The notes: generated from the letters alone by a model not told the origin. Positions 1-5,918 are shown, numbered from the stretch's first letter. The stretch: 15,315 nt of DNA from Euryarchaeota archaeon UBA602 (GCA_002498455.1 DAHO01000004.1:35450-50764); one strand, 5' to 3'. A program made the numbers and translations.

Positions 1-402
1 CATATCGGGTGGAGCCGGTGGGGCCTCAGGAGGTGCTGGTAATTCCTCGGATGAATCCTCATCATCACCCAAATCACTTAGCAAATCAAGAGGGTCGCCG
101 AGATCATCGTCATCAGAGTCACCAGAATCATCCATCATTGGAGGTTCTGGGGGTGCTTCAGGAGGTGCAGCGGAGTCATCATCCATGGAAGGTGGCATTG
201 GAGGTGCAGCCGGTGGATCCATGGAAGGTGGCATTGGGGGTGCTTCAGGAGCTTCCAAACCAGGGGGAGCCGGTGGTACAGGAGGTGTGAGTCCAGGAGG
301 AGCAGGAGGTGCAGGGGGCTCAATACCCGGTGGGGTAGGGGGTGCTGGTGGTAGTCCGGGCGGTGGCGGTGGCATGGTTCCATCATCGTTTTCTTCACTC
401 AT
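1..402 (-). CDS. Proline-rich acidic low-complexity protein (N-terminal part; 3' end outside window)
   Basis: I do not recognise this protein. Reading leftwards from an ATG at 402-400, 134 codons stay open to the window edge. Residues 11-90 are almost entirely Pro/Ala with Met, Gly and Glu (repeated PPAPP, APPMPPSMD, PPGL units). Residues about 91-120 are Asp/Glu/Ser-rich with a DPLDLLSDL core, and a second PAPPEAPP block follows. No signal peptide or membrane segment is visible in this part. A GGAGGA at 414-409 sits 6 bases before the chosen ATG. An in-frame ATG at 408 directly abuts that GGAGGA and is a less likely start. Pro-rich plus acidic tracts suggest a disordered linker or tail, possibly preceding a folded domain outside the window. 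It is divergent from the GTPase gene. The opposite strand reads as a long Gly-rich open frame, which is a shadow of the CCx/GGx composition. Confidence 0.72.
   Translation of the reverse strand, partial: MSEENDDGTMPPPPPGLPPAPPTPPGIEPPAPPAPPGLTPPVPPAPPGLEAPEAPPMPPSMDPPAAPPMPPSMDDDSAAPPEAPPEPPMMDDSGDSDDDDLGDPLDLLSDLGDDEDSSEELPAPPEAPPAPPDM
181..252. repeat. 36-base tandem duplication in the proline-rich gene
   Basis: Two consecutive 36-base units (181-216 and 217-252) begin with the same 20-21 bases and then diverge. Because 36 is a multiple of three, the frame is kept. On the minus strand each unit encodes an APPMPPSMD-type segment. This looks like local slippage or unequal duplication in a low-complexity gene. 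Confidence 0.75.
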
Positions 403-408
403 TTTCAT

Positions 409-414
409 TCCTCC
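409..414 (-). promoter_or_regulatory. Shine-Dalgarno site GGAGGA
   Basis: On the minus strand GGAGGA is followed by ATGAAAATG. The site is 6 bases from the ATG at 402 and 0 bases from the ATG at 408, so it favours the start at 402. It is the main support for the proline-rich reading frame being translated. Confidence 0.65.
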
Positions 415-451
415 AAATGGCGTGGGATATTCTCCCGACGTTGTTGGAAGC

Positions 452-460
452 GGTATAACC
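452..460 (+). promoter_or_regulatory. Possible TATA (box A) element between divergent genes
   Basis: The 113-base gap between the divergent starts (402 minus, 516 plus) contains GGTATAACC. This is the best archaeal TATA-like sequence I see there. If used for the plus strand, transcription would begin near 480, giving a short leader that contains the GGAGG at 507-511. The same AT-rich core could also serve the minus-strand gene. This is inference from position and composition only. Confidence 0.3.
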
Positions 461-515
461 ATTATTGCGAGGCAAATTGCCCGGTCCATAGGACCGTTGA
501 GGTGTCGGAGGGTTG

Positions 516-1361
516 ATGAACCACAGTCAAACGCCTCGTATTGTGAGTGTAAGCGATAGTAGTATGCCCCCCGTTTTGTTCGTCGTCGGAACCGCAGGTG
601 CAGGGAAAAGCACTCTTGTGACAGCATTCCAGCGTTGGACGCGATTCCTTGAAGTCGAATGCCTAACCATCAATCTTGATCCGGGTGCGGAACGCGTTCA
701 CTATGATCCTGAATTCGATGTACGTGATTTGATTTCACTGCATGAAGTCATGGAAGAATATGACTTGGGCCCTAATGGTGCTCAAATTTTGGCAGCCGAT
801 TTGGTCGCAGCTCAATCATATGACATTCAAGACGAACTAGAAGGACTAGCCGGTGATTTATTGGTCATCGATACACCTGGACAAGTCGAATTGTTTGCTT
901 TCCGTGAAGCCAGTTCACACATGGTCGAGGTTCTTGGACAAGGGCAAGCCGCCTTGATTTTCCTCTTCGATCCGATGCTTTCACAATCTGCATCCGGTTT
1001 CGTCTCTCAAATGCTATTGTCAAACATTGTTCACTTTCGATTGGGACTCCCTACAGCAAATTTCCTCTCCAAATCAGATTTGCTCCCGCCTGAAGATTTA
1101 GATCGAGTCCTTGGATGGGGCGAAGACTTGGATTTACTTGAATCAGCTCTTTTTGAAGAAGCAGGTGGCCAGCGCACTGAATTCGCAATTGGACAGTTGC
1201 GAATGATGCAAAATGCACAGATTCAACCGGGTTTAGTCCCTCTGTCAAGCGAACAAGAAGAAGGCCTCGCAGACATCCTATCCTTTGCTCAAAACATCTT
1301 TGGTGGCATGGCAGATACCCGGGATGGATTTGCCGGAGATATCGAAGGAGAAAGAAACTAG
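516..1361 (+). CDS. GPN-loop GTPase (XAB1/GPN family)
   Basis: Cytoplasmic P-loop GTPase of the GPN family (ATP_bind_1). Eukaryotic members GPN1-3 help assemble and import RNA polymerase II; the archaeal role is not settled. In this 281-residue reading the P-loop GTAGAGKST is at residues 25-33, the family-defining Gly-Pro-Asn at 85-87 (DLGPNG), the G3 motif DTPGQ at 119-123, and the base-specificity motif SKSD at 185-188. All key motifs are intact and the length is normal or slightly long. The start is set at ATG 516 because GGAGG at 507-511 lies 4 bases upstream; a TTG at 513 is in frame. The conserved fold begins at a second in-frame ATG (564, MPPVLF), which has no clear ribosome-binding site, so the first 16 residues may be absent. 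The gene is followed 8 bases later by argF. Family assignment is firm; the start is less so. Confidence 0.93.
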   Translation: MNHSQTPRIVSVSDSSMPPVLFVVGTAGAGKSTLVTAFQRWTRFLEVECLTINLDPGAERVHYDPEFDVRDLISLHEVMEEYDLGPNGAQILAADLVAAQSYDIQDELEGLAGDLLVIDTPGQVELFAFREASSHMVEVLGQGQAALIFLFDPMLSQSASGFVSQMLLSNIVHFRLGLPTANFLSKSDLLPPEDLDRVLGWGEDLDLLESALFEEAGGQRTEFAIGQLRMMQNAQIQPGLVPLSSEQEEGLADILSFAQNIFGGMADTRDGFAGDIEGERN

Positions 1362-1364
1362 GTG
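1360..1364 (+). promoter_or_regulatory. Shine-Dalgarno site for argF, overlapping the GTPase stop codon
   Basis: AGGTG overlaps the TAG stop of the GTPase gene and is 5 bases before the argF ATG at 1370. GGTG is a common archaeal anti-16S complement. The overlap suggests translational coupling of the two genes. Confidence 0.5.
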
Positions 1365-1369
1365 TTCAA

Positions 1370-2323
1370 ATGACTGAAGTTCAACATTTACTCGCAATTG
1401 ATGATTTGGGTGAAGATTTTCGAGAAATATTGCAGTGGGCAATTCAATTCAAGCAAGATCCAGATACAGATTATGATTTCAAACCCCTTGATGAACTAAG
1501 CATCGGATGCATTTACGAGAAACCCAGTACACGTACTCGTGTTTCGTTCGAGGTTGGCATCCACAAGTTGGGTGGTCAGGCATTGACGTTGCTTAAAGGC
1601 GATATTCAGATGGGTAAATCAGAGTCCATTGCCGACACTGGTGCGGTTCTTTCAAGATTCTTGGATGGTATCACATACCGCTGTTTTGGACACGACATGG
1701 TCACGACTCTCGCTGAGAGTGCTACCGTTCCCGTTATCAATGCGCTTTCGGATGAACATCATCCCTGTCAGGCCGCGGCTGATTTGATGACCATCATGGA
1801 GCGCAATCCCACGCTTGAGGGTGAGCGTGTCGCTTGGGTCGGTGATGGCAACAATGTTTTGCATGACTTGATGCTTGCTTGTGCGATGTTAGGCGTGGAT
1901 TGTACCTGGGCTGTTCCCAAGGGTTACGAACCGTCGAAGGAAGTAGTGGAACGAGCTACTTTGCTTGCTGAAAAGTCGGGTGCTAAATTGGTGCAAACTC
2001 ATGATCCGGTAAAGGCTTGCAAAGGTGCATCCATCATTTACACAGATGTATTCATCAGTATGGGTGAGGAACATCTAACCGACAAAATGTCTGATTTTGA
2101 TGGGTTCCAAGTGAATGAGGCATTAGTATCTCATGCGAAAAGTGACTATGGATTCATGCACTGCTTGCCTGCACACCGGGGTGAGGAAGTCACCGATGCT
2201 GTCATTGACAGCGCAAACAGTATTGTTTTCGACCAGGCGGAGAATCGAATGTGGGCTCAAATGTCAATCCTAACTTACCTCTGTAACCCAGCCGCTTTCC
2301 ACGCCTACAAAGAACTGTACTAA
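1370..2323 (+). CDS. argF: Ornithine carbamoyltransferase
   Basis: Catalyses carbamoyl phosphate + L-ornithine to L-citrulline + phosphate in arginine biosynthesis, in the cytoplasm. The 317-residue protein has the normal family length. The carbamoyl-phosphate loop STRTR is at residues 53-57, HPCQ at 131-134, the ornithine-side loop SMG at 230-232 and the catalytic HCLP at 264-267, followed by AHRGEE. HCLP and SMG, with no aspartate-binding signature, favour ornithine over aspartate carbamoyltransferase. The residue usually Trp just before the SMG loop (DVW) is Phe here (DVFISMG), a mild substitution. The start has an AGGTG site 5 bases upstream. The gene lies 8 bases after the GPN GTPase, in a likely operon with no obvious functional link. 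The stop codon overlaps the stop of the convergent prenyltransferase gene. No other arg genes lie in the window. Confidence 0.97.
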   Translation: MTEVQHLLAIDDLGEDFREILQWAIQFKQDPDTDYDFKPLDELSIGCIYEKPSTRTRVSFEVGIHKLGGQALTLLKGDIQMGKSESIADTGAVLSRFLDGITYRCFGHDMVTTLAESATVPVINALSDEHHPCQAAADLMTIMERNPTLEGERVAWVGDGNNVLHDLMLACAMLGVDCTWAVPKGYEPSKEVVERATLLAEKSGAKLVQTHDPVKACKGASIIYTDVFISMGEEHLTDKMSDFDGFQVNEALVSHAKSDYGFMHCLPAHRGEEVTDAVIDSANSIVFDQAENRMWAQMSILTYLCNPAAFHAYKELY

Positions 2324-3216
2324 AGGGGGATTAGTACACTGGCTAGGAAGCCCGAAAGTCCGAGCAACATTGCCATCCGAAGACTCCTCTGTGCCGAGTA
2401 ATCTTCGCCTCTATAGAGTTTGGGCTTGACTGAAATTAGGACCAACATTGCTGGGCACTGTAGCAGAAGATACTCCATCGGTAACATCTCTCGTGCATAT
2501 GGTGCAACAATTGGAATGAATGAAGCGATGATTAACAATTGAGCAAAGGCACGAGCTCTCTCAGCACCGACGACTTTGGGCAGTGTTTCTCGATCGATAT
2601 CGCCCGCCTCATCCTCGATATCTTTGACGATTTCACGAGCGGCATTAACCAGCATCGCCACCAGTGCTACAATCCAGACCAGTGGATTTGCAATACCGTT
2701 GACAGCTGCAGCACCAAATACGATGACAATTCCAACCAGTAGAGATACCGCAAGATTCCCCATCAATCCTTTGTGTTTGAGCATGAATGATGCGGGGACG
2801 ACCATCTCGTAATGGAACATCAATAAGAATGCCAGAAACCAAATGCCAATGCTAGGCAACCATGAGGCCAAGTTCTCAGAATACAATGCCGCAACCGTCA
2901 TTGCAGCAAGTAACGAGACAATCGAAAGCAGAAATGAAGCTCTACCGATTGCCTTTGCTTGAATCAGTGTCAGCGCACCACTGGGTATTGGCCGCTCTGG
3001 ATGATTTTTTGCATCTACTTCGTGGTCAAAGACGTCATTGAATGCATTCCAAGCACCCATGAATGTCGCTACACAGCATGCATGCAGCAGCACTAGGGTG
3101 AATTCTATCGTCGTGAAGTTGGTCTTTACCATCACAGCGCCAACGACGACGGTCGAAGCTCCAACAAGGGCGTTGCCGCCACGTAGGAGTTGCCAGATCG
3201 GATGGGCCATTGTCAT
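2320..3216 (-). CDS. UbiA-family prenyltransferase, probable digeranylgeranylglyceryl phosphate synthase
   Basis: Integral membrane prenyltransferase. The probable reaction adds a second geranylgeranyl chain to geranylgeranylglyceryl phosphate, the second ether-bond step of archaeal membrane lipid synthesis (EC 2.5.1.42). From ATG 3216 it is 298 residues, close to the family's size. The first Asp-rich motif (NDVFDHEVD, then RPIPSG) is at residues 60-80, and the second (REIVKDIEDEAGD) at 194-206, followed by a TLP typical of this subgroup. The rest is a series of hydrophobic segments consistent with about 8-9 membrane helices. The open frame extends to a TTG at 3357, but that extension overlaps the upstream winged-helix gene by 116 bases, is charged and unlike the family, so I reject it. 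ATG 3216 (or 3210) begins just before the conserved LLRGGNAL. No strong Shine-Dalgarno is seen, which fits coupling to the upstream gene that ends 25 bases before. Menaquinone-type UbiA activity is a less likely alternative. Confidence 0.88.
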   Translation of the reverse strand: MTMAHPIWQLLRGGNALVGASTVVVGAVMVKTNFTTIEFTLVLLHACCVATFMGAWNAFNDVFDHEVDAKNHPERPIPSGALTLIQAKAIGRASFLLSIVSLLAAMTVAALYSENLASWLPSIGIWFLAFLLMFHYEMVVPASFMLKHKGLMGNLAVSLLVGIVIVFGAAAVNGIANPLVWIVALVAMLVNAAREIVKDIEDEAGDIDRETLPKVVGAERARAFAQLLIIASFIPIVAPYAREMLPMEYLLLQCPAMLVLISVKPKLYRGEDYSAQRSLRMAMLLGLSGFLASVLIPL

Positions 3217-3241
3217 GGGCCTGTGCAGACAATACTTGAGT

Positions 3242-3514
3242 CTACGCCGTGGCTTTTGTCGGTCCTGAGTCTCCCAAGTGTCTTCCGGAAAGGGACCAGA
3301 TACAGACACTGTATCGAGCTCCTCTGAAGAAATCTCGTACACTACCAACTTTTTCAAATCTCGAATCTTTTGCGAGAATATTCCCCACCTGATTCATTGT
3401 TGCACCCCAACTGAATCTCTCGTTGAGATGATCAAAGACTTCTACGGTGTTTGCTCGTCCACGTTCTGCGAGGAATTTGTGAACTTCTTCTCGAAGGCGC
3501 TTGGTTCGACTCAT
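3242..3514 (-). CDS. Small winged-helix-like protein (90 aa)
   Basis: A 90-residue basic protein that I assign only by pattern. Residues 1-20 form a charged helix (MSRTKRLREEV...), residues about 21-50 read as a helix-turn-helix (ANTVEVFDHLNERF, turn, ATMNQVGNILAKD), and 52-75 look like a beta-hairpin wing (RFEKVGSV...RYSVCIWSL). This layout fits a small winged helix-turn-helix domain, implying DNA or nucleic-acid binding. No ligand or metal-binding part is visible. The start at ATG 3514 is chosen because GGAGG (3526-3522) lies 7 bases upstream; the frame stays open to 3787, but that part looks non-coding. It is 25 bases upstream of the lipid prenyltransferase on the same strand, so they are probably cotranscribed. 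It could regulate that gene, or be an unrelated archaeal wHTH protein. Confidence 0.7.
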   Translation of the reverse strand: MSRTKRLREEVHKFLAERGRANTVEVFDHLNERFSWGATMNQVGNILAKDSRFEKVGSVRDFFRGARYSVCIWSLSGRHLGDSGPTKATA

Positions 3515-3521
3515 GCCTTTG

Positions 3522-3526
3522 CCTCC
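3522..3526 (-). promoter_or_regulatory. Shine-Dalgarno site GGAGG deciding the winged-helix gene start
   Basis: On the minus strand GGAGG is followed by 7 bases and then ATG at 3514. It identifies this internal ATG, rather than the frame's first start codon at 3787, as the real start. Confidence 0.6.
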
Positions 3527-3685
3527 AAACTGCGTCTGTGGACGTGCTGCCAAGCATTGGTTCTGACAAGTGGCCTCCACGCACCTGAGGTTTCCAATCC
3601 GCTTGCGTGTACCAATGCGCCATCTTTCGGGTTTCGCGGTCGCCTGGTTGCCATGAGTGAGGCAAAGGTAACCATGTTGTTTTGT

Positions 3686-3704
3686 TGCAATTTTTGTTGT
3701 TGCA
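3686..3704. repeat. Small inverted repeat
   Basis: TGCAA (3686-3690) and TTGCA (3700-3704) can pair across a 9-base T/G-rich loop. It is weak alone and listed because it is the first of three consecutive hairpins. Confidence 0.3.
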
Positions 3705-3711
3705 TGGAGAT

Positions 3712-3730
3712 GGGCAATGTGGGATTGCCT
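3712..3730. repeat. Hairpin-forming inverted repeat
   Basis: GGCAAT (3713-3718) pairs perfectly with ATTGCC (3724-3729) around the 5-base loop GTGGG. One further G-T wobble (3712/3730) is possible on the plus strand. Confidence 0.5.
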
Positions 3731-3740
3731 ATGAAGAAAA

Positions 3741-3809
3741 GTAGGTCGGTGCAAATGAATGTGAATCTTGTATCGACTCGCAGTCACCTGTTTTTCACAT
3801 TCAACCTAC
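3741..3809. repeat. Long two-part inverted repeat
   Basis: TGAATGTGAA (3756-3765) pairs perfectly with TTCACATTCA (3794-3803), a 10-bp stem with a 28-base loop. Directly outside it, ACCTAC (3804-3809) pairs with GTAGGT (3741-3746) across a 9-base bulge on the left side. This gives 16 paired positions in total. It could fold in RNA from either strand or act as a protein-binding palindrome. No T-run follows that would make it a plain terminator. Confidence 0.55.
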
Positions 3810-3850
3810 CGTGAAACTGAATGTAATTGTGTATCGTCATAGCGTTCTGT

Positions 3851-3860
3851 TGATATACGG
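3851..3860 (+). promoter_or_regulatory. Probable TATA (box A) of tRNA-Glu
   Basis: TGATATACGG contains a TATA core at 3854-3857, about 27 bases before the tRNA 5' end at 3882. That is the spacing expected for an archaeal promoter starting transcription at or just before the tRNA. Confidence 0.42.
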
Positions 3861-3881
3861 GCATTCGGTCGCCGGACATAC

Positions 3882-3954
3882 GCTCGTATGGTGTAGCGGC
3901 CCATCATGGTGGACTCTCAATCCATCGACCCGGATTCGAATTCCGGTACGAGCA
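3882..3954 (+). tRNA. tRNA-Glu (anticodon CTC)
   Basis: A complete 73-base cloverleaf without intron. The acceptor GCTCGTA (3882-3888) pairs with TACGAGC (3947-3953), followed by discriminator A at 3954. The anticodon stem GTGGA/TCCAT (3909-3913, 3921-3925) encloses loop CTCTCAA, with CTC at 3916-3918, which reads the Glu codon GAG. The T stem CCGGA/TCCGG encloses TTCGAAT. The D-arm GTGTAG...ATCAT has the U11-A24 pair typical of tRNA-Glu. CCA is not encoded (TCT follows), so it must be added by the CCA enzyme. A tRNA-Glu(TTC) should exist elsewhere. It lies 52 bases before the acyl-CoA dehydrogenase gene. Confidence 0.95.
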
Positions 3955-4006
3955 TCTCTCACGGCATTGTGGTAATTTTGATGAGCGGAGCCTCAGTCGA
4001 GTAATC

Positions 4007-5218
4007 ATGGGCGACTGGCGCAGTTTCGATATTGCGAATCCAACTGAGGAACATGCGATGATTCGCGAGATGGTTAGAGATTTCGTGAAGGAAGAGGTTG
4101 AACCGCAAGCACTGGAGTTCGATCGTGATGAAAAATTCAATCTTGAGTTGTTTCGTAAGCTTGGCGATTACGGACTACTAGGAATTACAGTTGATGAGGA
4201 ATATGGAGGTGCGGGTATGGATGCGACCGCTGTTACCATTGTCAACGAAGAGTTGTCTTATTCAGACCCAGGGTTTTGTCTTGCGTACCTTGCCCACTCA
4301 CAGTTGACGGTCAACAACTTGGCATTCAATGGTTCCGATGCTCAGAAAGAGCGCTATCTGCCTGGGCTTTGCTCTGGTGAGTTGATTGGCTGTATGGCTA
4401 TGTCTGAACCAGATTACGGTACTGACGTCTTGGGTATGACTACCAATGCAGTCTTACAGGACGATGGAAATTGGTGTATCAACGGCCGAAAGATGTGGAT
4501 CACTAATGGGGTCATCGACGATGATGGGACTCCTGCAGATATTGTTTGGTTGTATGCTCGAACAGGCACCACCGAAAGGGGCCGCCCGGAAATTTCTACA
4601 TTCATCATTGAGAAGGGAATGCCTGGTTACAAATCAGGTCAGAAAATCATTGACAAATTAGGAATGCGGGCCTCTAATACTGCAGAATTGGTGTTTGAAG
4701 ATTGTATCGTTCCTCCCGAAAATTTGGTTGGTGCGCCTGGCAGTTCAATGCATCACATGATGCGTAATTTGGAGATAGAGCGGGTTGCTTTGGCGGCTCA
4801 AGCCGTCGGTATTTCGCGCCGTTGCCTGGCGGACATGTCTCGTTATGCTGGAGAGCGCGAGGCCTTCGGCAAACCCATTCAAGAGTTTGGACAAATGCAG
4901 CGCCACATCGGAGAATCATGGGCCGAATATCGTGCCATGCGAGCTTATGTCTATGAAACTTCGAGAGTTCTCGACTTGGATTCCGGAGGACAGCGTCTTG
5001 ATTCAGATGGTGTCAAATTGTTTGCGACAACTGCGGCCAAGAATATTGCAGATCGAGCCATTCAGGTGATGGGTGGTTATGGATACGTAGGAGAGTATGT
5101 CGTTGAGCGCTTGTGGCGCGACGCTAAACTGCTGGAAATCGGTGGGGGGACATTGGAAAGTCACCAGAAGAATATCACTCGAGACTTGTCGAAGAATTCG
5201 GACCCCATTGAGGAGTAA
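4007..5218 (+). CDS. Acyl-CoA dehydrogenase, isovaleryl-CoA-dehydrogenase-like
   Basis: FAD-dependent flavoenzyme that desaturates an acyl-CoA between C2 and C3 and passes electrons to electron-transfer flavoprotein. The full-length protein of 403 residues has an N-terminal helical domain (about 1-125), a middle beta domain with the flavin-contacting SEPDYGTD at 133-140 and KMWITNG at 162-168, and a C-terminal helical domain with REAFGKPI and MGGYGY (355-360). The usual C-terminal catalytic Glu (YEGT in medium-chain enzymes) is replaced: GGGT at 379-382, with Gly380 in the Glu position. Instead Glu258 in LEIERV matches the alternative base of isovaleryl-CoA and long-chain dehydrogenases. A branched short-chain acyl-CoA from leucine breakdown is a reasonable substrate guess. 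No Shine-Dalgarno is evident; TAATTTT at 3973-3979 could be a TATA element for a nearly leaderless message. An HD hydrolase gene begins 2 bases after its stop. Confidence 0.93.
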   Translation: MGDWRSFDIANPTEEHAMIREMVRDFVKEEVEPQALEFDRDEKFNLELFRKLGDYGLLGITVDEEYGGAGMDATAVTIVNEELSYSDPGFCLAYLAHSQLTVNNLAFNGSDAQKERYLPGLCSGELIGCMAMSEPDYGTDVLGMTTNAVLQDDGNWCINGRKMWITNGVIDDDGTPADIVWLYARTGTTERGRPEISTFIIEKGMPGYKSGQKIIDKLGMRASNTAELVFEDCIVPPENLVGAPGSSMHHMMRNLEIERVALAAQAVGISRRCLADMSRYAGEREAFGKPIQEFGQMQRHIGESWAEYRAMRAYVYETSRVLDLDSGGQRLDSDGVKLFATTAAKNIADRAIQVMGGYGYVGEYVVERLWRDAKLLEIGGGTLESHQKNITRDLSKNSDPIEE

Positions 5219-5220
5219 AT

Positions 5221-5754
5221 ATGAATTTGAATAACGATTCATTAAATCGTGATTCATTTCTTGAAGTTCTTGGTCTCAAAGAGGTTGATCGAGCAGGGTG
5301 GAAACGCAGTGGTTTGACCAATGTTGAATCGGTCGCCGATCATTCTTGGGGCGTAGCCTTTTTGGCGATTCAAATTTGTCCTCCCAATCTCGATCGTCTT
5401 CGCCTGCTTGAGATGGCGATATGCCACGATATCGCGGAAGTCAGAATCGGGGACATCACCCCACACGACGGTGTCGATCCTGAAGAGAAAGTTCGAATTG
5501 AAACCGAAGCAATGTTGGATATGGCGAAAGGGTTTCCAAAGGGTGAGCGGATGCTAGAATTGTATCTAGAATACGAGGCAGGAGAGACCGCAGAAGCTCG
5601 TTTTCTCAAACTCTGCGATAAATTGGATATGGCATTCCAGTCTTATGTTTATCAATCACGAACTGAAAGTGACCTCAGAAATTTCAGAAAAACGGCCAAT
5701 CGCCTCGTTGTTGAATACGGGTATCCTGATTTGCTTGATGGCTCAATCGATTGA
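5221..5754 (+). CDS. HD-domain phosphohydrolase, HDDC2/YfbR-like (probable 5'-deoxynucleotidase)
   Basis: A 177-residue metal-dependent HD hydrolase, the usual size for the family. The metal ligands are visible: His41 in ESVADHSW, His69-Asp70 in CHDIAE, and Asp133 in LCDKLD. Glu73 and Asp78 (AEVRIGDITPHDGV) match the catalytic pair known in E. coli YfbR. The ESVADH...GDITPHDGV...EEK pattern is characteristic of the HDDC2/YfbR group, whose studied members remove phosphate from deoxynucleoside 5'-monophosphates. Nucleotide-pool control is therefore the likely role; the exact substrate cannot be read from sequence. GGAG at 5212-5215, inside the end of the dehydrogenase gene, is 5 bases before the ATG. 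With the 2-base gap this indicates one operon and probably coupled translation. The gene ends 10 bases before the convergent tRNA-Gln. Confidence 0.9.
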   Translation: MNLNNDSLNRDSFLEVLGLKEVDRAGWKRSGLTNVESVADHSWGVAFLAIQICPPNLDRLRLLEMAICHDIAEVRIGDITPHDGVDPEEKVRIETEAMLDMAKGFPKGERMLELYLEYEAGETAEARFLKLCDKLDMAFQSYVYQSRTESDLRNFRKTANRLVVEYGYPDLLDGSID

Positions 5755-5764
5755 GAGTGAGTGG

Positions 5765-5837
5765 TAGTCCCGGGAGGATTCGAACCTCCGTCCCCTGGAC
5801 CAAAACCAGAGATGATGGACCGCTACACAACGGGACT
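5765..5837 (-). tRNA. tRNA-Gln (anticodon TTG)
   Basis: A 73-base cloverleaf on the minus strand, no intron. The acceptor AGTCCCG/CGGGACT has an A1-U72 first pair and discriminator A. The anticodon stem TCTGG/CCAGG encloses TTTTGGT with anticodon TTG, reading CAA (and CAG by wobble). The T stem GGAGG/CCTCC encloses TTCGAAT. The three bases after the discriminator (5764-5762) read CCA, so the 3' end may be genome-encoded, unlike the tRNA-Glu in this window; with one case, chance cannot be excluded. The D-arm is nearly identical to that of the tRNA-Glu. It is convergent with the HD hydrolase gene and divergent from the giant protease. Confidence 0.95.
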
Positions 5838-5856
5838 CCGACCCCTCGGGTGCGGC

Positions 5857-5868
5857 TTTGATTATTGA
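5857..5868. promoter_or_regulatory. Possible shared TATA-like element for tRNA-Gln and the protease
   Basis: TTTGATTATTGA is the most AT-rich block between the tRNA-Gln 5' end (5837) and the protease start. Its centre is about 26 bases upstream of the tRNA, correct for box A on the minus strand. On the plus strand it would start a message near 5890. This is inferred from position only. Confidence 0.28.
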
Positions 5869-5918
5869 ACGGTGCGCCAACGCATCGACGAGAAAAGTCA
5901 ATCATTGGTGGCCTGCCT

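Larger units (their letters stand above)
3515..3881. other. Gene-free stretch between the winged-helix gene and tRNA-Glu
   Basis: I see no convincing gene in these 367 bases. Open frames exist on both strands (plus 3278-3814, and minus extensions of the winged-helix frame), but they have low-quality compositions and no ribosome-binding sites. The stretch holds three neighbouring inverted repeats (3686-3704, 3712-3730, 3741-3809) and a TATA-like element before the tRNA. It should contain the promoter of the winged-helix/prenyltransferase pair and could include a structured leader or small RNA. Confidence 0.55.

Noticed and set aside
185..559. Gly-rich open frame on the plus strand
   Set aside because: It is the reverse reading of the Pro-rich minus-strand gene, lacks a good ribosome-binding site and runs into the start of the GTPase gene. 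The minus strand has GGAGGA at correct spacing.
3217..3357. N-terminal extension of the lipid prenyltransferase to TTG 3357
   Set aside because: It overlaps the winged-helix gene by 116 bases, starts with TTG and is unlike the family, which begins close to the LLRGGNAL segment after ATG 3216.
3511..3717. 68-codon minus-strand frame whose stop overlaps the winged-helix start (ATGA)
   Set aside because: The ATGA overlap is suggestive of coupling, but the protein is low-complexity, has no recognisable motif, and lacks a convincing ribosome-binding site of its own.
3515..3787. N-terminal extension of the winged-helix frame
   Set aside because: The added residues are His/Arg/Thr-rich without domain character. 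A GGAGG site marks the internal ATG at 3514.
3741..3809. Inverted repeat as an intrinsic terminator
   Set aside because: The loop is 28 bases, the stem is broken by a bulge and there is no T-run after it on either strand, so regulatory or RNA-structure roles fit better.
3278..3814. 178-codon plus-strand frame opposite the winged-helix gene
   Set aside because: It is antisense to a better-supported gene, has a Cys/Phe-rich unlikely composition, and covers the inverted-repeat region.
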